This document shows, one piece after another, positions 9,947-19,607 of a DNA stretch of 64,000 nucleotides; position 1 is the stretch's first letter; the number at the start of each line of letters is the position of its first letter. Made by a program: the position numbers and the translations under genes. Source of the DNA: Glebionis coronaria. Its lineage: Eukaryota; Streptophyta; Magnoliopsida; Asterales; Asteraceae. Under the pieces are notes generated by a model. The model ran no database searches, was not told the origin of the DNA, and worked only from the letters and a program-made list of their open reading frames with translations. The DNA is taken from positions 264,775,706 through 264,839,705 of the forward strand of contig CM046877.1 in assembly GCA_025667525.1 (NCBI GenBank), read 5' to 3'.

Positions 9947-10410
9947 GATTAGATTGTTTTCATTTCAAGTTGTTGGTGGCTTGACAACCCATTCTTCCAC
10001 CATTTTTCATTCTAGCACATTTAATTTCTTGCACCTTAATTTCATGTATTGCACCTTTAAATTCCTTTTAATTCCAAGTAAGTTTACATTTAATTATTGT
10101 TGAATCTTTACTTTTCTGTTAATCTCCTTCTACCTTTCTTGTTTGATTTGTTCTTCATCTTCATTGTTTATGTTCTTGAGTTTTTATGGTTTTGATCAAG
10201 TGGGTTTTGATTGATTTGGCTTTATTTGTTAGTTTTGATGATTTGTTTTGATTGATTATTGTTAGTAGATCATTTGTGGTTGTTTTGGGTTAATCTTTTG
10301 GTTTGTTTTGGTTAGATTTGATTAAATTCGTGTTTGGTTTTCATCCTACTATTCTTCTGTTCATGTTTACTGTTTCTTTCGCCAGATTCCGGATCAACTG
10401 CTGCTTTTGT

Positions 10411-10800
10411 TCTTCGTTCGGAATAATCGTTTATTCCGGATCAAGGCCCTTCATTCGGAATATATAAATATTCCGGATCAAGCTCTTCGTTCGGAATAAT
10501 ATTTATTCCGGATCAAGGTCCTTCGTTCGGAATATTATTTATTCCGGATCAAGCTCCTTCGTTCGGAATATTATTTATTCCGGATCAAGGTGTTTCATTC
10601 GGAATATTATTTATTCCGGATCAAGTTGTTTCATCCGGAATGTTGGTTATTCCGGATCAAGGACTTTATTCCGCATCAACCATTTTCCCTTTTTATTCCG
10701 GATCAAGCATTATTCCGGATGAGCTGTTTATTCCGGATAAGCAATTATTCCGGATGAACACGTTTATTCCGGATGAAGGCTTTATTCCGAATGAGTTTTT
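10411..10800 (+). repeat. 36-bp tandem array with TTCGGAAT/ATTCCGG cores
   Basis: TTCGG (or TCCGG) recurs at 10417, 10454, 10490, 10526, 10562, 10598 and 10634, a spacing of 36 bp after the first 37. Each unit holds an inverted pair, CGGAATA then TATTCCG, followed by GATCAAG. After about 10660 the repeat degenerates into shorter units with ATTCCGGAT. It occupies the same LTR position as the arrays of the related elements. Confidence 0.88.
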
Positions 10801-11134
10801 CAGTTTTTAGTTTTAAGCTTTATTTTTCCCGCCTTTTTCTTTATTTGCACTTTTACTTGCTTTCCTTTTAGTTTAAGTTTAAGTTTGAGTTATTTACCTT
10901 TATTGCTTTTAATTTCTCGTCATTTACTTTTCGTCAAGTTTTTATCTTTCAGCATTTCTTTTTACCGTCTTTACTTTATTCTTATTTGTTTCAAGTCTTT
11001 ATTTTTAATTAGTTTTAGACAACGACCCTCTTTTATTTGATTCACCAAACACAACTGAGTCGCACAATTAACCAGAGATCAATTCGAAGAGATTCCGAGA
11101 AACGAACTTTTCACCTAGCAAAATCATTGTATCA

Positions 11135-12930
11135 CCCGTCATGTGCTTCGTGCTTCCGGAGTCCAGTATGAAGAGAATTATTTCGATCACCTGCAGAAGA
11201 ATTAGAACACGATGGAGCATTTGCTAAATTGGATTACATGTTAGTTGTGATTTCCGATTCATTAGTTTCCCTAGTTTCATCACTTAGAGGCACACTAACG
11301 CACGTAGTCACATTTTCTGTCCTAACCTTAGGCATCCATTTATATCCTGGATGACATTGATTAGCAAACCACCATTTCCAAGGCTTGCTAGCAGACTCAT
11401 ATAATTCCCTAATTCTGCTTCAAGGGTACTTAGTGGTGGAGTCTGATGCAATACTTTTCTTAGGGGGGGTTTCACCAGAATGGTTCACTTTGCGTTTGGG
11501 TTTTCTAGCACTAATAGGCATCGCAGTTTGCTTCTTAGTTCTAGTTTCTACGCCTTTGACATTATTCGAAACACACACAGCATGATTAGCATTAGCACAC
11601 TTTCCACATTTCACACAAACAAACTTAACATTCAAAGCATTCAAAGTCGAATCATTCATATCGTCATTACACGCGATTATAGACGTTTTATTCTTAGAAA
11701 CATTGAAAATCCTAGGGTGGTCTTCTACTGTCTTCATATTCCCTTGACTTTTGTTTTGCCAAACCTTTTCATTCATGTGAGTGCTCTTAAGCTAGGGCCG
11801 GCTAACACTATCAGTGGGGACTACTCCTGTAGTAAAACACACACGTCTATTAGTGTTTCTAGAAGTCTGAGGTGATTGACTTTCTTTGTTGTGTGTAGGT
11901 GTAGTGGCCAATCTATACATCCCTGGTTTAACCACATTTATGTTCTTAATGCTTTGTGATCGAATATGTGTTTTCGGAGTGTTTTGTGGTAACCTATCCT
12001 TCCCATCCGTCTTGGGGGGCAAACGCAGGTTTTGCAAATGCAGAATTAGAGAAAACAGATGGTTTTCCCAAGACAGAGGGTCTAGTCACTTTTTGCGCAT
12101 TGGGTTGTCTTACAACAGGTTTCTTAACACTAGGTTCCACAATTTTCCCATCCATCTTAGCAACGAGTTTCTTCAACTCAGCTATCGCTAGTTCCCTGTC
12201 TTGTAACTGAGCTTTCAACCCTTTAATTTCCAAATTCTGTTCATTCATTTCTCGAAACGTTTTGGAAAGTTTTTCTTGCAAGTTATTATCATGTGGAAAA
12301 CTACCAACATCTTTTTGCAAAGCAAGTTCAAGAGAATGACAATGTTTTTGAAGGAAATCAGTTTTGTGTTGAAGTAACTCAAAAGCCTTTTTATCAACAT
12401 TTTCTATACGTTTCGAAAGCTCAAGTTCAAGACGCTCACATTCTTTGATTCTATCAAGATATTTGCATGCAACACAGAATATTCGTCGATATCAGCACAA
12501 GAATGAAGAGTAACACACAAAATATCTTTGGAGAGACATTCTTCTAAGAGTAGATCATATTCGTTTGAAAAATCTAATTTGTCATTTTGAAGTTCATCAA
12601 TTTCTTTTTGAAGAGACTCAACATATTTCAAATCATCAAACATTTCAGACCGAATCAAGTTTTCAAACTCAAGAACATGTTCTTTTATTATCTTCGTATT
12701 TGGTATTAGAAGTTCTTTCACAAGCACAGTTATGTCGTGAGGAATCTCGGTTTTCCACTTATCCTTTTGACGTTTTCCCCAATCGCTTTCGACAATTGAT
12801 TGAACATTTTCAATGTAGTGTTTAAGAAAACTAAGTGTTTTTCTACTTTTGCTTTTAGAAGCATTTAGTGGCAAATAGTTTGTAAAACCCGCATGCTTTT
12901 ACCATGAATAGTGCCCTTAAGATCGTACGT
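11135..12930 (-). pseudogene. copia-1 gag/coiled-coil region and protease start
   Basis: Reading right to left: a frame at 12874-12404 with long heptad-like stretches (FENLIRSEM, YVESLQKEIDELQNDKLDFSNEYDLL); then 12320-11994, also coiled-coil (LKAQLQDRELAIAELKKLV) followed by RPSVLGKPSVFSNS; then 12037-11792 and 11776-11420 with a Cys-rich stretch VKFVCVKCGKCANANHAVC; then near 11175-11135 the protease-side motif DSGSTKHMTG. Frames change several times, so it is a decayed gag plus start of pol. Order and content fit a copia polyprotein with a long coiled-coil gag, possibly SIRE-like. No initiator methionine or LTR is assignable. Confidence 0.75.
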
Positions 12931-13047
12931 ACTAGATTAAAACTTTCCTTTTATAGTATGATTACGTTCACGTGTTAGAATTTTACGTATTACGTACGTG
13001 TTAGAACACGATAAGTATTTATTACGTACGAACACACAATAATTATT
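12931..13047. other. Junction between copia-1 and CACTA end
   Basis: No gene. AT-rich, with CTATAAAAGG on the minus strand (12951 region) and repeated ACGTACG/CACGTGTTAGAA words. It may be leftover copia-1 leader or LTR; I cannot tell. Confidence 0.4.
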
Positions 13048-13063
13048 CACTACAAGAAAATGA

Positions 13064-13345
13064 AGCTATTGTAGCATTTTAGAAGCAACACTTTTAAAGA
13101 TTGTTGCATTATACACTTCAATAATAATAAAGCAACATTTTGGTAAATAAGTGTTGCATTTAAAGATCTAAGGCAACATTATTTTTTAAGTGTCACGTCT
13201 TTTATTGTAAAATACAGCACTTTATAAAAGTGTTGCATTTTCTTCAAGGAAAAGCGCAACACTTTAGTTTAAAGTGTTTCAAATCTTATGCAATCATGCA
13301 ATATCGCAAAAGTGTTGCACAACATTTCCAAAAGTGTTGCATTTA
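13064..13345. repeat. Subterminal repeats of the CACTA element
   Basis: Repeated 9-11 bp words GCAACACTTT, AGTGTTGCATTT and GCAACATT occur in both orientations about ten times. In CACTA elements such repeats bind the transposase. Confidence 0.65.
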
Positions 13346-13621
13346 CATATGTTTTAGATCAAAAAGATGCTTTACTATCAAAGATTTTGATAGAACATTT
13401 TCATTTATCACTATATGAAATAATTTTTGATAAATTAAAAACTACCCAGCTAGATACACATCATAAGAAACGATAATTCGATGATTCTCAGATTTGGAAA
13501 AGCTGAACTTATTTGGAGGAAAAGTGTGACTTTACTTTTTGAGTACAGTAGCCAAAATGCAAATATATTAAACAAAAATGCACCAACAATAAATAAAGTA
13601 GAAGCGAATTGCCTCAAGTCA

Positions 13622-15256
13622 TCAAGCATTGTCATCAAGCTCCATTAATTGCATTTGTAACTTCGGCATGTTTTGCAGACCTGTGTCTTTTGAGAAGCAA
13701 GCACGAAACATCTCCTCTCTAGTTCGCCCATTTCCCCTTACACATTTCTGTTCAAACAAAATATATACTCTCAAAACATATGCATACATACTTTACATCA
13801 AACACTGCACAATAAGACATAATTACCTTTAGTTCTTCACGCACCCTAGCATAACCTCTTTTAGTTGTAACATGCACCATCTTCTTTTTTGCCAAATTAG
13901 CCTTAGTTGTTTCAGCTACTTCCTAAAGTAGAAAATAAATAGTCATAAATAAGCAAAACAAACTTTTCGTAGAAAAGAATCCATGTATGCGGACAACAAA
14001 AGTTTATATATGCAAACCAAAACCAAACACAAGTATAAAATGAGGAAGAACAGGAACAGTGGTAAAGTCAAATGATTTTAGTTTGGCAAACTTGTAGTGG
14101 TAAAGTTAAATGATTCCAGTGGTAAAGTTGAATGAAGCATCATGCTTACATGTTTCGCAAGATACTATGGACCTAAATATATAAGCATTTTTAAGCATAA
14201 AACATAGAGTTGCAAAGTTGAGTGAGACAAACTAAATCGTATAGTTTTCCATGTTTTAGGACCTAAATTCGAATGATTTCATTGGTTCCTAACATAACTC
14301 TCGTGCACATCAACTAAGTAACAGTGATCAAAATACTTTTTGTTCAGCTGCTCTGCAGACAACTGAAGCAGAAAAAGTGGTAAATTTTATTTGTTCATGA
14401 TGCTACTTTTTTGCATGTTTTAGAATGCTCACCGCCATTGGTTTACATTGGTGCTTAAAGGTTCAAGATGGGAATGAAATTATGGATTCTAGAGAAAATA
14501 TGGCCTTCTAGGACATAAAGTCTCAAAATTCACAGTATACGGGTGTCATCGCAGGCTATCGCAGGTTAACCGCGTTGGGTTGAATCGGGTTTTGACTTGT
14601 AAAAATATGACCAGCAACCCGACCCTTTCAGATTAATACTATCTCTAAAAAATATGATCTACAACCCGGCCCTTTAAGATCAATTGGTTCCGGGCTAACC
14701 TGATAATAAATTAATAGTATCTCTTAAATATAAATCTACAATCTAATGTATATATATAGTATCGCACAGTAAGTAAAACAACAATGTGTAAGAATTTTTT
14801 TTGTAATTATACTTAGAATTAATTACCAGGACACTAAATTTGCGCAAGTAATCATGGCATATATTTGATAGTCTGATACATAAGACTCCACAATGAAAAT
14901 AAGCACAAGTAAGGATTATGTGGTCTTTTTTCCATTATTAAAAATGGGTATTCTCATAAACATACCATCAATTTGCATACCTTTGAATTTTCTTTATTCC
15001 ATGGCAGAGATATTTTTCCTTTAACTCTTTTGCGCCCAATCACTTGTACTAGAAAGAAAAGCTTGGAATCCATAAATCTTCTAATGAGTAAATGATTATA
15101 TTTAACTATATAAACACACCACATAGACACCACATACCTTTGCCGTCATCTGATTGGTCGAAGCCCAACTCAAGTACAGATTCAGTTTGTTGGCTATCAT
15201 TGCAGATTCTAATGCTGACTCTGTTATCCATCCTTGATGACATTACCAAAAGATAG
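13622..15256 (-). CDS. Transposase-like gene (Ptta/En/Spm type), 3' exons
   Basis: Four minus-strand exons with consensus splice sites: 15256-15138 (donor GTATG), 15048-14981 (acceptor AG, donor GTATG), 13922-13827 (acceptor AG, donor GTAAT) and 13747-13622 ending in TGA. Frame is kept across all three introns. The peptide runs through LELGFDQSDDGK, VIGRKRVKGKISLPW, KKKMVHVTTKRGYARVREELK, then GRTREEMFRACF and a C terminus MELDDNA. The basic KKK..H..T block followed by GRTREEMF resembles the C-terminal part of plant En/Spm-type transposase proteins (Transposase_24-like), by memory. Upstream exons are uncertain: 15621-15548 has splice-like ends but does not keep frame. This part carries no stop codon. 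Confidence 0.5.
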
Positions 15257-15630
15257 CTGAAGCACTCATAATTTATAAAATATAAAAGGGACAAATGTTT
15301 TAGTCTGGCCCATATCTATGCATAGAAAACGAGTAACTCTCAAGTGGGGGCTGAATAGAACTGGGTTAATGTGGGCTCATCAAAAAGTTAATTAGTGAAT
15401 GAAGTCTGTATGACTTTTAACACGTTTACCTGATTCAACCCATTATAGATTAAAGATTATCCGAAGCAATCCAAAATTGATGAATCTACCAGAAGATATA
15501 CAAAGATCATGTCATTTCACGCATCAAGCCAAAGAAAATGTATTTACCAGTTTTATATTTTCAGGTTTCGTAGTTGCTGGAGCTTTTATATTTGCAGCCT
15601 TATTGGGATTCGGATCCGTCGCTAAGAAAT

Positions 15631-16128
15631 AACCATGTCATATGTGTTACACACTATGTTTACATAGCATTATTGCACATATATGTGGTCACAACTTGAA
15701 AGCACTAAGAAACTTTTGAGACGTCATCAACATTGTCCCACGAATTTTACGGTTATCAAATTACTATAGCTAGTTACAGAGTAAAAGTAAGAATGCAAAG
15801 CCTCAGGTTTTTAACAAGTGAAGTGGTGCAAAAGAATTGATAGCTTTTGGGATAATCATTTGAGTTGGCACCACTATGTTTAACCATGTCATATGTGTTA
15901 CACACTATGTTTACATAGCATTATTGCACATATATGTGGTCACAACTTGAAAGCACTAAGAAAGTTTTGAGACGTCATCAACATTGTCCCACGAATTTTA
16001 CGGTTATGAAATTACTATAGCTAGTTACAGAGTAAAAGTAAGAATGCAAAGCCTGAGGTTTTTAACAAGTGAAGTGGTGCAAAAGAATTGATAGCTTTTG
16101 GGATAATCATTTGAGTTGGCACCACTTT
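15631..16128. repeat. Tandem duplication, about 251-bp unit
   Basis: The unit beginning AACCATGTCATATGTG at 15631 is repeated at 15882 with very few differences (for example CTCAGG against CTGAGG). A short third start, AACCATGT, is at 16129. It lies within the CACTA region, in probable intron or 5' sequence. Confidence 0.9.
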
Positions 16129-16139
16129 AACCATGTAGC

Positions 16140-17567
16140 AAGACCAATTATTTTGTTTTAAGTTCAAATTGTTTTAAAACAAACATAAGAGTAAGTAAAT
16201 CATTTGCAGCAGTCACTAAACAGACGAAGCTCATTCATATGTTTCATAATTTCAGGTATTCCATTTAGACGTTTCATCAAACACTTGGTGTTTACAGTTT
16301 GTAAATGTGTAAAAAATATAAAAAAGTTATAGATCATAAGTAGTAAACAAATAATACCAATACATGAACTTTAATTTGCAAAAAAAAGTGAATGGAGATC
16401 TATATATACCCAGTTTTGCTAGTAGTTGACTTCCTTGTGACCAAGAATAGAGATCTTAATTTACAAATATGAAGTGATGTAAGTGGCGACGCGAACAGAA
16501 GGGTTGTGGTGTTGAATTATCATGGTTTACACGTTTGAAAGTGGTTGAGGATGGGGGTGAAAGAAACGTGGTTTCTAGTTGTCAACTCAACTGTGCGAAT
16601 AATTGGCGGGGAAATAACTTTTGGCGGGGGAAATTAGCGGGCGCTCTACATAGGGAAACTTCTAAATCTATGTGAAATTTTATAATTTCAAGGTATATTT
16701 TTTTAAATAAAATTAAGTTATTAGACTGTGTAAGTTTTAGGTAAAAAAAGTTATATATAGGATATAGTAGTATTCGGGTTACTCAGTTTAATGATAAATC
16801 AACCAAAATAAATTGATTCGACATATAATAGAACGTTTATGAATGTAGCTGAACTTGAACGATTTTCATTCATTATTGCTCATTTGCTAAACTGATATAA
16901 AATCTTTATTTTCATTCATTTAATTTAGAGGAAATAAAACAATATTGAACGAATTTGGTGTTTTGCGGTTATGATGTCATAGGGTTGACTTAATAAGGTG
17001 TACCTATAGTCATTTTAACTCACGTGGTCGGGTCTCGCGCGTCAACTATAGTGCTAGTGCGGCCAACCTAATGGTTTTCAAAATTTATCTCATTTATCAT
17101 TTAATGGGTCTAAGGTTAATTCATAAACCTTTCGGAAAATGACAAAGTCATGAGTTATCATGGACTAAGGCTATGGCGAGTGGTGAAGTGATTTAGCGCT
17201 GAATCACTTAGTTCTCTGAATGATTCAAATACTCTGTATGATTTTGTTATTACTGTTTGATAGCTAATATGATTCAACATTATGAATGACAATGTTTTGA
17301 TTTAAATCTTTAATGCCAATTATTTTTATAATTATTATGAAGACATAATAGCATATTTTTCACTTGCACAACATAAGAACCAAAATATTAAATTGGCAAG
17401 AACTAACAAGTACATAACTAGTTAAAAAAAAATGTATAAAATCAGTAGACAATCAACGGTTTTAAATTACTTGTGGCAACCATTCATTTTAAATTACATA
17501 CGTTTATTAAAAAGGTAATACGTACGATACAAAGTAAATAAAAGATGATAGGACATCAAAAAATTAT
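16140..17567. other. Noncoding stretch between CACTA remnant and copia-2
   Basis: No supported gene. 16580-16660 has TTGGCGGGGGAAA and GCGGGCGC words. 17170-17330 is AT-rich with repeated TGAATCA/TGATTCA words. Nothing else could be assigned. Confidence 0.5.
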
Positions 17568-17572
17568 ATTAT

Positions 17573-18263
17573 TGTTGGAATTTATAAAACCTTTTATCAT
17601 ATTAACACATTAATAATCACGAGTACGCAGCGGAATATAGGATCACGTATAGACAAGTAATTAACATAAACGATAAAGAAACGCGTACCTTTTAGCGATA
17701 TATTAAACACCTTTATCGAACCACCAATAAAGATCAAAGTATGATCTCTCTAAGAATACGCACACAATACGTTATAGCAAACAATTAAGTATACTAGTAC
17801 TAATAGTGATAAAGCTACTCAATACTTGTTTTCTATAAAACCAAATAAAACCAAAACTAATAATTGTTATATTTGCTTTTGATCGCAAACAATAACAAAG
17901 GAAAATTAATCGCAATTTGTTATCTATTTTCTATCGTTGGGAAATTATATCTGTATATCAATGACCCAAAGTCCACTATCCTAATGACGGTGGTCATAGC
18001 CCAATTAGATAACATTGCAAATTAATTTTTGTACAAATATCCTTTTATTTGTTTGTATATATTAATTATTATAGTTAACATTTAACTATCGTTGTAAAAT
18101 CCCGTTAACTAACTAATTAATTAATGTTCGTAATAGCTTATCACTAATTAATATATTACACATAATATATTAATGTATCATTGTTTTACGTATTAACACG
18201 TGCGTATCCTTAGGCTCGGGACGACTTCCGGACATATATTATTTACGTGTATATATTCCTTCA
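17573..18263 (-). repeat. copia-2 3' LTR (left copy)
   Basis: 691 bp, close to the right LTR; the right copy has a short extra stretch near 25000 (AAGTCATTGAATATATACT where the left has AAGTCCACT) and scattered substitutions. Confidence 0.92.
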
Positions 18264-18272
18264 GCTCCCACT
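18264..18272 (-). other. Polypurine tract of copia-2
   Basis: The minus strand reads AGTGGGAGC immediately before the LTR start TGAAGG. Confidence 0.7.
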
Positions 18273-19093
18273 TGGACATATACAATAATATAATATAATA
18301 ACATTGGTTAGCGTCTAGCAACACGCCAATGCTCCCGGAACCTCTCGAGTGTAGTTTTCCATAAAGTACATTTAAATGACTTAAACATTTACAATCCCTT
18401 TGTTTCTCAAATGCCATGTTAATAATGGATATGGATCATAGTCATTCCATTTTAACTATTCTGTTTCTCGCATTACATAATTAATATAGATTACCAATCT
18501 AATCTAGACAAATCTAGATTACCATTGGGTATGGCCATACAAACATCTAATTAATTAACGAGGGGCCCAGTAGCACTATTCTTCAACCTAGTTGAATGAA
18601 CAAATTCTATCTTGACTACACGTGCCTCTTACATGCTTCAAGATACAAATGATTATAGTCTTTATTACTACCTTATTCAGGATAGCGTTAGAACTATAGC
18701 AAAAAGTACCATCCACATATATAAGACCTGCTTGCATCTCAAGTCAAAGGATTTAGTAATGTAAATCATTTACAAGTTTCACTTAAAGACGCCGATCCAT
18801 AAAGTGATTGACTTGTTAGTAGGAGATGTCCAATATACAACTTTTGGATATCGTATGAGTTGGTGAACCGTTCTTGCATATTCTACGAATATTACCATCT
18901 CTCATATATGTCTTAATTCAATTATATTCCCATATAATCAATTGACATAGACAATTTGAATAACATATTATTCAAGGATTTAAACATGCAAAAATAGGAC
19001 CAATAAATATTAAAGAAAACGAATATATCAAATACTTCAATTCATAAAATAAATATTGTTTAACAATATCCTTTATCCAAATACTAAAACAGA
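18273..19093 (-). other. copia-2 3' untranslated region
   Basis: About 800 bp between the end of RNase H and the polypurine tract, AT-rich, with no credible frame. A 74-codon frame at 18193-18417 overlaps the LTR and is not treated as a gene. Confidence 0.6.
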
Positions 19094-19607
19094 TTACATG
19101 AAACTACTAGCATGACGAACTCCCATGCTCCTAGCATGTTGAGTTAGCTTTTTACCAGGTAAAGCCTTCGTAAAAGGATCTGCTAGATTATTATCTGTAT
19201 GAACCTTAACTAGATCAATCTCACCCAATTCGATACATTCTCGAACATAGTGACATCTCCTTTGATAGTGTTTGGCGCCTCTCTGAACTCCCGGTTCGTT
19301 AGCTATGATGATTGCACTTGAATTGTCACAATACATCTTTATAGGTTCTTCATTGGTAGGAACTACACCAAGTTCTCCAATAAACTTCCTCATCCGTAGT
19401 ACTTTGTTTGGAGCTCTTCCATACTACCGCGCCTCCGTTCAAAACGAAAACATACCAAGTTTGAGATTTAGTGTCATCTCTATCGGTTTCGAATCCAGCA
19501 TCACAATAACAATTAACTTGCAGCTCAGTAGCTTCAGGATTTCCACCATAAACCAAAAACGTATCCTTAGTATGTCTTAAATACTTTAGAATATTTTTCA
19601 GAGCAGT
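19094..19607 (-). pseudogene. copia-2 RNase H region, broken
   Basis: Downstream of a stop codon at 19608-19610 the sense continues in the same frame (LVYGG... VNCYCDAGFETDRDDTKSQTWYVF.. VVWKSSKQST), then shifts frame near 19390-19400 and ends as MRKFIGELGVVP.. YCDNSSAI.. VHTDNNLADPFTKALP.. HARSMGVRHA. These are the usual copia RNase H landmarks, including the YCDN and DPFTKAL motifs. The region after ST has lost part of its usual sequence. Confidence 0.85.

Larger units (their letters stand above)
9477..11134 (+). repeat. Solo LTR, Athila-like, fourth LTR family
   Basis: A single 1.66-kb LTR with no internal region. It starts TGATAGGTGTG and ends TTGTATCA, and is flanked by CCCGT at 9472-9476 and 11135-11139. 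The start, the paired U3 repeats (9642-9672 and 9724-9754), the TATA box and the end block (GAGTCGCAC, later TCAATTCGAAGAGAT) match the Ath-1, Ath-2 and Ath-4 LTRs, but the internal repeat array is its own. Solo LTRs arise by recombination between two LTRs; the intact duplication supports that here. Confidence 0.9.
1..12930 (-). mobile_element. Ty1/copia element copia-1, truncated and twice interrupted
   Basis: A right-to-left copia polyprotein remnant lies in three pieces: 12930-11135, 9476-9363 and 1838-1. The breaks coincide with two 5-bp target-site duplications, and the coding sense runs on in order across both breaks, so one old element received two later insertions. It leaves the window on the left in the linker between integrase and reverse transcriptase. 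No LTR is recognisable at either end, so the right boundary near 12930 is only where gag-like coding sense stops. The protein wording (long coiled-coil gag region, then the protease-side sequence, then GAG-pre-integrase) resembles copia proteins I remember from Asteraceae; that is recall, not a search. Confidence 0.8.
13048..16640 (-). mobile_element. Probable CACTA (En/Spm) DNA transposon, left end; right end not found
   Basis: CACTACAAGAAAA at 13048-13060 is the typical terminus of plant CACTA transposons. It is followed by about 280 bp of short repeats in both orientations (AAAAGTGTTGC and GCAACACTTTT), the usual subterminal pattern, and then by the 3' end of a transposase-like gene running toward this terminus. 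An expected inverted terminus (CTTGTAGTG ending a unit) is not seen at a convincing right border; a partial match lies near 14091-14100 inside an intron. The right limit given is where gene-like sequence fades and is a guess. Confidence 0.55.

Noticed and set aside
10411..10660. CRISPR-like array in the solo LTR
   Set aside because: The 36-bp units are whole tandem repeats without unique spacers, in a plant LTR.
14089..14101. CTTGTAGTG as a possible right terminus of the CACTA element
   Set aside because: It lies within an intron of the transposase-like gene and lacks the TTTT that should precede it; no 3-bp duplication supports it.
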